Shown: piece after piece, positions 53,869 to 63,189 of the stretch
How positions within the stretch are numbered: position 1 is the stretch's first letter
Layout: every line of letters begins with the position of its first letter
NCBI GenBank assembly: GCA_964498725.1
Contig: CAZCHS010000007.1
Span: 1-64,000 of the forward strand
Length of the DNA stretch: 64,000 nucleotides
Direction of reading: 5' to 3'
From: JAFGTP01 sp964498725
GTDB lineage: Bacteria; Fidelibacterota; UBA2242; JAFGTP01
The notes under the pieces: generated by a model
Told to the model about the DNA's origin: nothing
Databases searched by the model: none
Seen by the model: only the letters and a program-made list of their open reading frames with translations
Position numbers and translations under genes: made by a program

Positions 53869-56754
53869 ATGGATTTTATTAAAAAAAGAAAATTGAAATT
53901 ATTTTTAGCGGCAACGACCTTTTTTCTAAGCTTGATTGTTTACATAAGGACTGTCGCTCCGACTGTCTCTTTCTGGGATTGTGGTGAATATATTGCCACC
54001 TCCTACATTCTTGGTATTCCTCATCCTCCCGGCAATCCTTTATTTATTTTGGTTGGCAGGCTCTTTACCATGTTGCCCATCGGCAGCGATATTGCTTACC
54101 GTGCGAACTTGGTGTCGCCACTGGTGAGTGCATTGTCGGTAATGTTTTTGTTCCTGATAATTGCCCAATTGCTGAAAAAATGGAATACCGGGGATTCCAA
54201 ACTCAATAACCTGGTGGTTTTTGGAGGCGCTTTTATCGGCGCAATGACTTTCGCTTTTACTGACAGTCATTGGTTCAATGCTGTTGAGTTTGAAGTGTAT
54301 GCTTTCTCTACCTTTTTAACAGCCATTGTGGTTTGGCTGATCCTGAAATGGGAGGAGCAGTCCGATAAAATTGGCCATGAACGCTATATTCTTATCATTG
54401 CTTATATTATGGGGCTGGCGATCGGTGTTCACTTGTTGAATTTGCTGACTATTTTTTTTATTGCCCTGATCATTTATTTCAAACGCAAAAATATTTCATC
54501 CATCTGGTGGCTGGTGCTGGACCTGATCATTGGTGTGGCCATTGTCTCTGTTCTGTTCCTGGTTTTCAATTCTTCCTTTTCCGATCCTGATGAAGCCTTT
54601 AATACAATTGCTTTCTTGACCCTGGCATCTTTCGGCGGCATTTATTTTGGAATATGGAAATTATCTTCTTCACCAAGATTGTTGGAGCATGTTCAGAATG
54701 TAATGATGAGTGTAATCGCCTCTATTGTTTTCTTAATTGTTAACAATGTTATCATTCATGGTATTCCCAAAAAAGTCTTGAATTTCGGGACTTTATCAAT
54801 ACCGCTGTTTTTTGCCGTTGTTTTCGGAATTATTATCTGGTCAATAAAAAATAAACGCAATATTATTGCCATAATATCAGTATCTTTTTTGTTAATAATT
54901 ATTGGGTATTCAACATATTTAACCCTGTTTATTCGAAGTAATCAAAATCCAAGAATTGATGAAAATGATCCGGAAACTTTGGAGTCTTTCATTTCTTACC
55001 TTGGCAGGGAACAGTATGGAACGCGCTCATTCAGTGATATTCTCGATCGCAAGGTCTGGAAGCCCGAAGCGGCCCATAAGTACGAAGGCAAAGGAGGCCT
55101 CTATTATTTTTGGAATTACCAGGTGAAAAAGATGTATATTCGCTATTTCAACTGGCAGTTTATCGGGCGGGACGAAGCCAGTGTTGATCCTTTTCAATTT
55201 ATTATACCGCTGCCCTTTTTAATTGGCATTTTCGGTATGCTGACGCACTTTCAGCGGGACAATAAAAAAGCCCTCAGTGTGTTGGCGCTCTTTCTCTTTA
55301 CCGGATTCATGATCTTGCTCTATTTAAATCAACCGGATCCCCAGCCCCGTGAGAGGGACTATTCCTATGTGGGCTCCTTTTTTGCCTTTTCTATCTGGAT
55401 CGGTATCGGGGCCGCCGCTATCCTGGAAACCATGGCAAAACTGAAAAAGAAAGATTTGCGCAAGGGATTGACCTGGGCAATGACGATCTTGCTGATCATC
55501 GCCCTGCCTTTGAATGTATTGCGCGCCAATTATCATGAACACAGCCGCTGGGGGAATTATGTAGCTTCAGATTATTCCTATAATATTTTGAATACCTGTG
55601 AAGAAGATGCGATAATCTTCACCAATGGTGATAATGATACCTTTCCACTCTGGTACTTACAGGAAGTGGAGGGTGTGCGCCGGGATGTGCGTGTGGTCAA
55701 CCTGAGTTTGCTAAATACCCATTGGTATATCAAGCAATTACAGACTCACGAACCGCAAGTAGACATCGGCAATATGAGTGAAGAAGCCATTGAGCGGCTG
55801 ACTGTCATACCCTGGAAAGCGCAAACCATTGAAATTGACCCGCCGAAAAATTCCGATATAGATCCGCTGCGATGGAAACTGGAACCGACGATTATGGAAC
55901 GCGGTCTCAGAGTTCAGGACCTGATGATCCTGCAGATCATGCAAAATAACAACTGGAAACGGCCGGTCTATTTTGCTGTAACGGTTAGTACCGACAATAT
56001 GCTCGGTCTCAGACCTTATCTGCAAATGGAAGGGCTGGGCTGGCGTTTGCATCCGGAAAAAGTAAAATCCCAGATCGATGCCGACCGCATGAAGCAGAAC
56101 ATCATGGAAGTCTACCGCTACCGGAATCTTGACAATCCGGATGTTTATTTTAATCCCAATATTCAAAAGCTGGTGGGAAATTACCGCTCCGGATTTTTTC
56201 AGCTTGCCATCCATCAATTGCGCAGCAAAAAATATAAAGAGACAATGGAAACCCTGGAAGCCATGGAAAAATTCATGCCGGAAGAGGTTCTTCCCATTGA
56301 CAATGACCAGGTCTACCTGCAGTTGGGTATGCTCTATCATGAAGCCAAACGCAAAGCCGGCCTGATCGGTGAAAGTGATGGTGAAGAGGTAGGCACAGAT
56401 AAAGACCATAAACCCCTGAGCCTGGAAAAGCGTCTGGAAAATCTGATCGCTGAAGCGCAAGAGCAGAAAGACATTAACAGTCTTGTCGAATATACAGGTA
56501 TTTATATCAGCCAGTTAAATAAACCGGAAAAAGCTGTGGATATCCTGGAAAACCTCAGGTTGGAATATCCCAATCAGCCCAGGGTGCTGGTTTACCTTGT
56601 ACAGGCCTATGAACAGTTGGAAGACTATGAAAACGCAGTGGAATTACTGAACAGCTGGCTGGAAGATAATCCGGAAGATAATCAAGCCCGGCAAATGCGT
56701 GAGAATTACAAACGTATGATTAAAGACGCTGTTGTTGATACTGTAGAAAACTAG
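53869..56754 (+). CDS. DUF2723 membrane protein (glycosyltransferase-C-like) with C-terminal TPRs
   Basis: A 961-aa protein. The first 550 residues hold about 12 to 14 membrane helices. The DUF2723 signature VSFWDCGEYIATSYILGIPH (near 33-52) contains an Asp-Cys-Gly-Glu set placed like the catalytic acid of PMT/GT-C glycosyltransferases. PDPQPRERDYSYVGSFFAFS near 488-507 is another family block. A soluble periplasmic part follows, and the last 200 residues form TPR-like helices (EKAVDILENLRLEYPNQP, YENAVELLNSWLEDNPEDN). Probably an envelope glycosyl- or lipid-linked sugar transferase. Confidence 0.88.
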   Translation: MDFIKKRKLKLFLAATTFFLSLIVYIRTVAPTVSFWDCGEYIATSYILGIPHPPGNPLFILVGRLFTMLPIGSDIAYRANLVSPLVSALSVMFLFLIIAQLLKKWNTGDSKLNNLVVFGGAFIGAMTFAFTDSHWFNAVEFEVYAFSTFLTAIVVWLILKWEEQSDKIGHERYILIIAYIMGLAIGVHLLNLLTIFFIALIIYFKRKNISSIWWLVLDLIIGVAIVSVLFLVFNSSFSDPDEAFNTIAFLTLASFGGIYFGIWKLSSSPRLLEHVQNVMMSVIASIVFLIVNNVIIHGIPKKVLNFGTLSIPLFFAVVFGIIIWSIKNKRNIIAIISVSFLLIIIGYSTYLTLFIRSNQNPRIDENDPETLESFISYLGREQYGTRSFSDILDRKVWKPEAAHKYEGKGGLYYFWNYQVKKMYIRYFNWQFIGRDEASVDPFQFIIPLPFLIGIFGMLTHFQRDNKKALSVLALFLFTGFMILLYLNQPDPQPRERDYSYVGSFFAFSIWIGIGAAAILETMAKLKKKDLRKGLTWAMTILLIIALPLNVLRANYHEHSRWGNYVASDYSYNILNTCEEDAIIFTNGDNDTFPLWYLQEVEGVRRDVRVVNLSLLNTHWYIKQLQTHEPQVDIGNMSEEAIERLTVIPWKAQTIEIDPPKNSDIDPLRWKLEPTIMERGLRVQDLMILQIMQNNNWKRPVYFAVTVSTDNMLGLRPYLQMEGLGWRLHPEKVKSQIDADRMKQNIMEVYRYRNLDNPDVYFNPNIQKLVGNYRSGFFQLAIHQLRSKKYKETMETLEAMEKFMPEEVLPIDNDQVYLQLGMLYHEAKRKAGLIGESDGEEVGTDKDHKPLSLEKRLENLIAEAQEQKDINSLVEYTGIYISQLNKPEKAVDILENLRLEYPNQPRVLVYLVQAYEQLEDYENAVELLNSWLEDNPEDNQARQMRENYKRMIKDAVVDTVEN

Positions 56755-56765
56755 AAATTTGACAG

Positions 56766-57800
56766 ATGACTAAACCTACTGATGTTTCAGTAATTATTCC
56801 TCACTATAATGGTGAGGCCATTTTAAAAGATTGTTTGCGATCACTATACCAATCCACAAGAGTTGCCCTTGAGGTGATTCTTGTGGACAATGGTTCCTCG
56901 GACAATAGTGTAAAAATGGTACGCCAAGAATTTCCCGAAGTCAATATTTATCAACAATCAGAGAATCTGGGTTTTGCCGGCGGCTGTAATGCCGGTATTC
57001 AGAAAGCCACTTCCCGCTACGTGCTCATTTTAAATAATGACACTACCCACAAGGAAAACTGGATAGAATATTTACTGGAAACGCTGATAATGGATAAAAC
57101 AATCGCCGCTGTTCAGCCGAAACTGATCTCCTATCAGAACCGTGAATATTTTGATTATTCCGGGGCCAATGGCGGGGAAATGGATATTTTCGGATTCCCT
57201 TTTGCACGGGGACGTTTTTTTCAGCATATTGAAAAGGATAACCATCAGTATGACAATAAAAACCGGGAAATTGTCTGGGCGTCAGGAACAGCCTTTCTGG
57301 CCCGGCGCGATGTAATAACCGAAGCCGGCCTTTTTGACGACACTTTTTTTGCCCATATGGAGGAAATTGATCTGGACTGGCGATTGCGGCTGATGGGATA
57401 CAAAATCGCAGTCAATTCAAAGGCGGAAGTCTATCACCGCTCCGGTTTTACGCTGGGCGCGGAATCACCCTTTAAGAAATATCTCAATCATCGTAATTCA
57501 CTATACATGCTGCTGGCTAATTACAAATGTCTAACATTGCTGTATATTTTGCCGGCGCGTATTCTGCTGGACTACCTGGCGGTGCTGGATGCTGTGAGAC
57601 GCTTTGATATGGGGCGGCTGACAGCTGTATTCAAGGCCCATTTTTGGTGTCTGTTCCATCCCGGGAAAATCATTAAAAAACGGCAAAAGGTGAAACGCCT
57701 GAGACAGCGAACGGATAAACAAATCATGGCGAAGTTTTATTCCGGTTCCATTGCCCTGGCTTCTTTTTTATTTGGAAAAAATAAATACTCAGATTTATAA
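56766..57800 (+). CDS. Family 2 glycosyltransferase (rhamnosyltransferase/WbbL-like)
   Basis: A 344-aa GT2 enzyme. VSVIIPHYNGEAILKDCL (near 8-25), the LVDNGSSDNS block (near 42-51), ENLGFAGGCNAGI (near 66-78) and the metal-binding ILNNDTTH (near 87-94) are typical of WbbL-type transferases. ASGTAFLARRDV and MEEIDLDWRLR mark the acceptor side. The last 90 residues are amphipathic and basic, likely membrane associated. It lies 11 bases after the DUF2723 gene, consistent with one envelope-glycan transcript. Confidence 0.9.
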   Translation: MTKPTDVSVIIPHYNGEAILKDCLRSLYQSTRVALEVILVDNGSSDNSVKMVRQEFPEVNIYQQSENLGFAGGCNAGIQKATSRYVLILNNDTTHKENWIEYLLETLIMDKTIAAVQPKLISYQNREYFDYSGANGGEMDIFGFPFARGRFFQHIEKDNHQYDNKNREIVWASGTAFLARRDVITEAGLFDDTFFAHMEEIDLDWRLRLMGYKIAVNSKAEVYHRSGFTLGAESPFKKYLNHRNSLYMLLANYKCLTLLYILPARILLDYLAVLDAVRRFDMGRLTAVFKAHFWCLFHPGKIIKKRQKVKRLRQRTDKQIMAKFYSGSIALASFLFGKNKYSDL

Positions 57801-57801
57801 A

Positions 57802-58755
57802 ATGTCAACCACTCTTCCATTTCCCATTGACCACAGATATTACCGGTATTCCCATTACATCAGAAAAAAGTTTGGCGCAAAGGTTTTTCGTATTGGACTG
57901 GATTGCGGGTTTACCTGTCCGGTACGGGACGGGTCAATCGCCACCGGCGGATGCCTCTATTGCAATAATGCCAGTTTCAGCGCTGGCGGAAGCAACACGG
58001 TTTTATCGGTTCGAAGACAAATCCAGACCAGGCTGGATCAAACAGCCAACAATAAAAAATACAAATCCGGGAAATTTCTGGCCTATTTTCAAAGTTTCAC
58101 CAACACTTATGCAACGGTTGACAGATTGGAAAAATTGTACAGGGAAGCATTGGATTTTCCGGAGATCGTCGGGCTTTGCATCGGCACACGGCCGGATTGT
58201 TTGCCTGATGATGTACTGGAATTGCTGGCAGAGATTGCCAAAGACCATTATGTGAGCCTGGAGTTAGGCATTGAATCGATTTATGACAAAACCCTGGAAT
58301 GGGTGAATCGCGGCCATGATTTCGACACTACCCGTTCCGGGATTGAAAGAGCGGCTGCCAAAGGACTCAATGTCAGCGGCCATTATATTTTTGGTTTCCC
58401 CACTGAAAGCCGGGAAGAAATGGTGCAATCCGCCGGAATCCTCAACCCGCTACCTTTGACCGGTTTGAAAATCCACCATCTGCACATCGTCAGGAATACG
58501 AAACTGGCAGATTTTTACAAAAGGGAACCTTTTCATTTATTCACTGAGGAGGAATGGGTGCTGTTTGCCGCGGATTTTTTAGAAGCCTTACGGCCGGATA
58601 TTGTGATTGAGCGATTGGTGGGCGACGCTATGGGAGACACACTGATGGCGCCGGTATGGCAATCACCCAAAACACAAATTTTGGAACACATCCGGCAAGA
58701 ATTGAAAGAAAGAAATTCACACCAGGGAGGAAGAGTTGAAAACCGGTCAATATGA
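57802..58755 (+). CDS. Radical SAM protein, YhcC/TIGR01212 family
   Basis: Start at ATG 57802, right after the glycosyltransferase stop, gives 317 aa. The cluster motif has Cys39, Cys51 and Cys54 (CPVRDG then GGCLYC), the spaced arrangement of the TIGR01212 group rather than a plain CxxxCxxC. LCIGTRPDCLPDDVLELL (near 128-145) and SLELGIESIYDKTL (near 152-165) are family blocks. It belongs with the Elp3-related radical SAM proteins; its substrate is not established. The next gene overlaps its end by 20 bases. Confidence 0.88.
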   Translation: MSTTLPFPIDHRYYRYSHYIRKKFGAKVFRIGLDCGFTCPVRDGSIATGGCLYCNNASFSAGGSNTVLSVRRQIQTRLDQTANNKKYKSGKFLAYFQSFTNTYATVDRLEKLYREALDFPEIVGLCIGTRPDCLPDDVLELLAEIAKDHYVSLELGIESIYDKTLEWVNRGHDFDTTRSGIERAAAKGLNVSGHYIFGFPTESREEMVQSAGILNPLPLTGLKIHHLHIVRNTKLADFYKREPFHLFTEEEWVLFAADFLEALRPDIVIERLVGDAMGDTLMAPVWQSPKTQILEHIRQELKERNSHQGGRVENRSI

Positions 58756-59572
58756 AATATCAATCATTAATGCCGGTTTCCTAGCCATGGATTGTGGCGC
58801 TGTCTTTGGTGTGGTCCCGAAAGCGCTTTGGCAGCGGCAGGTTCAGTGTGATGAAAAAAACCGGATGCTCATGTCATTAAACTGTCTGCTGCTGGAATCC
58901 GCCGGAAGAAAGATACTCGTAGACACCGGTTTAGGCAATGGACTGGGTGAAAAATTACGGAAAATATACAATATTCAGGATAATACATCGATTGCTGATT
59001 CTTTGGCTGAAAAGGGATTGAAGCCGGAAGATATCACCGATGTTTTGGTGACGCATTTGCATTTTGACCATGCCGGCGGACTGATAGATCATCCCACAAA
59101 AGAGCCTTTTTTCCGGAATGCCCGCTATTATACCGGTAAACAACAATTTCAGTGGGCGCAATCGCCGTCGCTGATTGACCGCGCCAGTTACAAAAAGCGC
59201 AATTATATGCCCCTATACGAATCGGGCCGACTGCAATTGCTGAAACCCGGTGAGCAGCCCTTTGACAATATTCGGCTTTACCAAACTACCGGGCACACAC
59301 CGGGAATGATTACTCTGGAAATTAATGATAACCAGAGCCCGGTCTACTACTGCACTGATATATTTCCCACCCATTTCCATATACCGGTAAATTATATTTC
59401 CGCTTATGATCTTCATCCTCTTGACCTACTGCGGGAAAAACAATTTTTCCTGAAAAAAATCCAAAAAAATAAAGGAATTCTGATTTTCCCACACGACCCT
59501 TTATTGGCAGCGGCATCGGTTGCAAATGTAAATAATGATTACCAAATTAATAAAACTTATAAGACAATCTGA
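58736..59572 (+). CDS. MBL-fold metallo-hydrolase
   Basis: A 278-aa beta-lactamase-fold hydrolase starting at TTG 58736, with GGGAGG five bases upstream. The zinc motif HLHFDHAGG (107-115), His near 190 in TTGHTPGM, and an Asp in CTDIFPTH complete the binuclear site. The pattern resembles quorum-quenching lactonase/YflN-type enzymes, but the substrate is unknown. It overlaps the radical SAM gene and is followed 11 bases later by the HD-GYP regulator. Confidence 0.9.
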   Translation: MKTGQYEISIINAGFLAMDCGAVFGVVPKALWQRQVQCDEKNRMLMSLNCLLLESAGRKILVDTGLGNGLGEKLRKIYNIQDNTSIADSLAEKGLKPEDITDVLVTHLHFDHAGGLIDHPTKEPFFRNARYYTGKQQFQWAQSPSLIDRASYKKRNYMPLYESGRLQLLKPGEQPFDNIRLYQTTGHTPGMITLEINDNQSPVYYCTDIFPTHFHIPVNYISAYDLHPLDLLREKQFFLKKIQKNKGILIFPHDPLLAAASVANVNNDYQINKTYKTI

Positions 59573-59583
59573 AAAGACGAGAT

Positions 59584-60735
59584 ATGAGCGAAAAAGTATT
59601 AATATGTGATGATGAAATCCAGCTGACAAAAGTCTTCAAAGCCATTATTGAAAATGAAGGCTATGAATGTGACACGGTTTATAATGGTGAGGACGCCATT
59701 TATAAGGTTTTTGAAAAAGAGTATGATCTGATTTTACTGGATGTGCAAATGCCCGGTTTGAATGGATTTGAGGTCTGTACTGCTATCAAAAAAAATGAGA
59801 AAAGCAAGGATATACCAGTGCTTTTTCTGACAGGATTACGTGATTATGAAAGCCGGCTGAAAGGGCTTCAGGTGGGAGCCAATGATTTCATTTCCAAGCC
59901 GGTAGAAGCGCCGGAACTGATCCTGCGGGTCAAAAATATGCTTAAGATCCGGGAATACTCAAAATTCCTGAAAAAATATAATATTACCCTGGAAGAGGAG
60001 ATTGAAAAGAAAACCGGTGAAATTCGCCGTATGAATGAAGACCTGATACTGGCTAATGAAAGAATCAAAGCGGCCTATATTGATACCATTTATCGTCTCT
60101 CAATGGCAGCGGAATACAAGGACAGCGATACAACGGAACATTTGCTGCGGATCAGCTCCCTTTCGTCCTTGTTTACATCGATTCTGGGCATGACGGTGGA
60201 GGAGGTGGAAAGAATGTATTTTGCTTCGCCAATGCATGATATTGGGAAGATTGGTATTCCCAGCGAGATTTTGCTGAAAAAAGGAAAACTTACCGACGAT
60301 GAATTTAATGTCATTCAGCGGCATACACTGATCGGCGGAGAATTGCTTAAAAATTCTGATTCGGCCATTATCAAATATGCCGCATCTATCGCTGAATCCC
60401 ACCACGAAAAATATAATGGTACCGGCTATCCCCGGGGCATTAAAGGCCAAGAAATTCCCCTGGAAGGACGGATTGTGAAACTGGTTGATGTCTATGATGC
60501 CCTGCGCAGTTCGCGGCCCTATAAAAAAGCGCTGACCCATCAGCAGGCGCTGGATATCATAACCAAAGGCGATAGTCGTTTGTCCCCCGATGATTTTGAT
60601 CCCGAATTACTGGATATATTCATGAAACACAGTGATGAGGTCGAGCAGCTCTTCATCGAGATCACCAAGAAAAAGATTGATTTTAAAACTGTTTTTCACA
60701 ATAAGAGTTATTTGGTGAATCGAAATACCCGGTAG
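59584..60735 (+). CDS. Response regulator with HD-GYP phosphodiesterase domain
   Basis: A 383-aa protein. The receiver domain (1-122) has Asp9-Asp10 and phosphoacceptor Asp53 (LLDVQMPG). A coiled-coil linker (about 128-160) leads to the HD-GYP domain with His218-Asp219 (HDIGKIGIP) and HHEKYNGTGYP (273-283), all residues needed for binuclear metal binding and c-di-GMP hydrolysis. The GYP triplet is intact. It probably lowers c-di-GMP when phosphorylated. No kinase is adjacent; the kinase at 40927 is a distant possibility. Confidence 0.92.
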   Translation: MSEKVLICDDEIQLTKVFKAIIENEGYECDTVYNGEDAIYKVFEKEYDLILLDVQMPGLNGFEVCTAIKKNEKSKDIPVLFLTGLRDYESRLKGLQVGANDFISKPVEAPELILRVKNMLKIREYSKFLKKYNITLEEEIEKKTGEIRRMNEDLILANERIKAAYIDTIYRLSMAAEYKDSDTTEHLLRISSLSSLFTSILGMTVEEVERMYFASPMHDIGKIGIPSEILLKKGKLTDDEFNVIQRHTLIGGELLKNSDSAIIKYAASIAESHHEKYNGTGYPRGIKGQEIPLEGRIVKLVDVYDALRSSRPYKKALTHQQALDIITKGDSRLSPDDFDPELLDIFMKHSDEVEQLFIEITKKKIDFKTVFHNKSYLVNRNTR

Positions 60736-61037
60736 AATTTTCTATAAAATGAGAAAACAGACTTTCTTTTCTGTAAGTTTAGGAAAATCGCCGGAATTGG
60801 CGAGGGCTATAATTATTTCTATATGACTAAAGGATGAATTTAAAATTTGCCGGTAATCAGGAAATCTGACATAGCTATGAAGAGCCGGCGGGATCGGAAA
60901 AATTATAATCTTTTCTTAAATCAGCGGAAAAGAAAAATAATCAATTTATTGACAATAAAACAGACCAATGGCATGTTGTTTGTTGATGCTCATTGGATTT
61001 TTACACTTACTAAAAATGAAATTAGGGAGATTTTGTA
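60736..61037. other. Intergenic leader before methylmalonyl-CoA mutase
   Basis: About 300 bases with no convincing gene. A 63-codon frame (60847-61038) is Lys/Arg/Ile-rich, lacks a ribosome site and abuts the next start codon, so it is treated as chance. The stretch is AT-rich and presumably contains the mcm promoter; AGGGAG just before 61038 is the mutase ribosome site. No cobalamin riboswitch B12-box was recognised. Confidence 0.5.
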
Positions 61038-62711
61038 ATGCCTGACAAATCAAAACTGAAACAGGAAAAAGAACGATGGGAGTCAACGACTGTTAAAAAG
61101 GTCACCGATCGTTTTCCTGAACGACAAGAAGAGTTTACAACCGGTTCATGGTTGCCGTTAAAAAGATTGAGCATCCCCGAAGAAGGCGATGCTGGAAAAT
61201 ATATGGAAAAGCTCGGTTTTCCGGGAGAATATCCTTTTACACGGGGTGTTCAGCCCACAATGTATCGCGGCCGTTTCTGGACCATGCGTCAGTATGCCGG
61301 CTTTGGCACAGCTGAAGAATCCAATGCCCGTTACAAATATTTGTTAAATGCCGGACAGACGGGACTTTCGGTTGCCTTTGATTTACCGACCCAGATCGGC
61401 TATGATTCCGACGCGCCGGAATCTATCGGCGAAGTAGGGAAAGTCGGTGTTGCCATTGATTCTCTTCGGGACATGGAAATTTTGTTTGACGGTATTCCCC
61501 TGGATAAAGTCTCCACTTCTATGACTATCAACGCGCCCGCTTCCGTATTGCTGGCTTTTTATATCGCTGTAGCGGAAAAGCAGGGGGTTTCCAAAGACAA
61601 GATCAATGGCACGATACAAAATGATATTTTGAAAGAATATATTGCCCGGGGCACCTATATTTTTCCGCCGAAACCATCGCTGCGTCTGATCACCAATATT
61701 TTTGATTATTGCTCCAAAGAAGTGCCGAAATGGAACACCATCAGTATTTCCGGCTACCATATTCGCGAAGCCGGTTCCACCGCTGCCCAGGAAGTTGCCT
61801 TTACCCTGGCTGACGGTATTGAATATGTTAAGGCGGCTCTGAATACAGGAATGGATATTGATGTCTTTGCCAAACGCTTGTCCTTCTTTTTTAATGCTCA
61901 CAATGACCTGCTGGAGGAAGTGGCGAAATTTCGCGCTGCCAGGCGTATTTGGGCGAAGTTGATGAAGGAAAAATTTGGCGCCAAATCCGCTAAATCCATG
62001 TGCCTGCGCTTTCATACCCAGACCGGCGGCAGTACCTTGACAGCCCAGCAGCCGGACAACAATATCGTGCGCGTCGCAATTCAAACCCTGGCCGCTGTCA
62101 TGGGTGGCACACAGTCTTTGCATACGAATTCCCGTGATGAAGCCCTGGGGTTGCCAACCGAACAATCAGTACAGATCGCGCTCAGAACCCAACAGATCGT
62201 GGCCCATGAATCCGGTGTCGCCAACACTGTTGATCCCCTGGCCGGTTCCTATGTGGTTGAAGAACTGACCGACAAGATTGAAGAAGAAGTCTGGAATACA
62301 CTGGATAAAATTGAAGAAATCGGCGGTATGGTCAAAGCCATTGAAAAAGGCTTTGTGCAGAAACAGGTACAGGATTCCGCTTATAAATATCAAAAAGAAG
62401 TGGAAAGTGGTGAACGGGTGATCATTGGTGTCAATAAATTTCAAACGAAAAAAGAGATTCCTGACGATATTCTGGAAGTCAATCCAAAATTACGCGAAGT
62501 CCAGACCCAAAAAATTGCCGAAGTTAAAAAAGAACGAAATAATGAATTGGTAAAAGAAAAATTGAAAGCCCTGGAAAAAGGCGCGGCTGATCCGGGTGTA
62601 AACCTGATGCCGTTAATCCTTGATGCCGCCCGCGAATACGCGACACTGGGCGAAATTTGCAATGTTCTGCGCAAAGAATTTGGTGAATACCAGGAATCAA
62701 TTGTACTGTAA
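61038..62711 (+). CDS. mcmA1: Methylmalonyl-CoA mutase, large (catalytic) subunit
   Basis: A 557-aa TIM-barrel subunit converting succinyl-CoA and (R)-methylmalonyl-CoA. QPTMYRGRFWTMRQYAGFG (near 74-92) carries the active-site Tyr seen in true methylmalonyl-CoA mutases (isobutyryl-CoA mutases have Phe). TSMTINAPA (near 160-168), the NDILKEYIARGTYI block and RFHTQTGGSTLTAQQPDNN follow. The B12-binding domain is not fused and is encoded by the next gene, as in archaeal and some FCB split enzymes. It links propionate metabolism to the TCA cycle. Confidence 0.95.
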   Translation: MPDKSKLKQEKERWESTTVKKVTDRFPERQEEFTTGSWLPLKRLSIPEEGDAGKYMEKLGFPGEYPFTRGVQPTMYRGRFWTMRQYAGFGTAEESNARYKYLLNAGQTGLSVAFDLPTQIGYDSDAPESIGEVGKVGVAIDSLRDMEILFDGIPLDKVSTSMTINAPASVLLAFYIAVAEKQGVSKDKINGTIQNDILKEYIARGTYIFPPKPSLRLITNIFDYCSKEVPKWNTISISGYHIREAGSTAAQEVAFTLADGIEYVKAALNTGMDIDVFAKRLSFFFNAHNDLLEEVAKFRAARRIWAKLMKEKFGAKSAKSMCLRFHTQTGGSTLTAQQPDNNIVRVAIQTLAAVMGGTQSLHTNSRDEALGLPTEQSVQIALRTQQIVAHESGVANTVDPLAGSYVVEELTDKIEEEVWNTLDKIEEIGGMVKAIEKGFVQKQVQDSAYKYQKEVESGERVIIGVNKFQTKKEIPDDILEVNPKLREVQTQKIAEVKKERNNELVKEKLKALEKGAADPGVNLMPLILDAAREYATLGEICNVLRKEFGEYQESIVL

Positions 62712-62727
62712 CGGAAGGGAAAGAGAA

Positions 62728-63117
62728 ATGTCAAAAAATATACGAATACTGATTGCAAAACCCGGTCTTGACGGCCATGACAGAGGCGCAAAATATGTCG
62801 CCAGGGCGCTGAAAGATGAAGGGTATGAAGTTATCTATACCGGTCTCAGACAGACACCGGACAGCATTGTCAATACTGCGATCCAGGAAGATGTTCAATA
62901 TGTCGGATTGAGTTTGTTATCCGGCGCCCATAAAGAATTGTTTCCGGAAGTGGTGAAAAAATTAAAAGAACAAGATGCTGATGATATCATTGTTTTTGGT
63001 GGTGGCGTTATTCCGGAAAAGGATGTTTCCTTTTTAAAGAATAATGGCGTAAAGGCAGTTTTCACACCAGGCACGCCGATCAAAGATGTGATCGATTTTA
63101 TTGAATCAACCAAATAA
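62728..63117 (+). CDS. mcmA2: Methylmalonyl-CoA mutase, small cobalamin-binding subunit
   Basis: Start at ATG 62728 (129 aa; ribosome site GGGAAAGAG), giving the normal length; a longer frame upstream runs into the large-subunit gene. AKPGLDGHDRG (10-20) holds the DxHxxG motif (Asp15, His17, Gly20) that supplies the lower cobalt ligand. LSLLSGAHKELFPEV (near 55-69) and the FGGGVIPEKD segment complete the Rossmann-like B12 fold. It starts 16 bases after the large-subunit stop. Confidence 0.95.
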   Translation: MSKNIRILIAKPGLDGHDRGAKYVARALKDEGYEVIYTGLRQTPDSIVNTAIQEDVQYVGLSLLSGAHKELFPEVVKKLKEQDADDIIVFGGGVIPEKDVSFLKNNGVKAVFTPGTPIKDVIDFIESTK

Positions 63118-63130
63118 ATATTAATCCGGG

Positions 63131-63175
63131 TATCCACTTGTGATTACTGAAAATTATAAGTGGATAGCTGTTTTT
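63131..63175 (+). terminator. Terminator-like hairpin between mcm small subunit and meaB
   Basis: TATCCACTT (63131-63139) and AAGTGGATA (63158-63166) are perfect 9-base arms with an 18-base loop, followed by GCTG and five T. It could partly terminate or attenuate transcription before meaB, whose ATG is 15 bases beyond the T run. Confidence 0.55.
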
Positions 63176-63189
63176 AGAAAATCATTTTT

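Noticed and set aside
60847..61038. 63-codon frame before the methylmalonyl-CoA mutase
   Set aside because: Low-complexity Lys/Ile-rich sequence without a ribosome site, ending exactly at the mutase start. Treated as chance.
61383..62165. 260-codon open frame antisense to the mutase large subunit
   Set aside because: The plus-strand frame is an unmistakable mutase with conserved motifs. The antisense frame is a by-product of its codon use.
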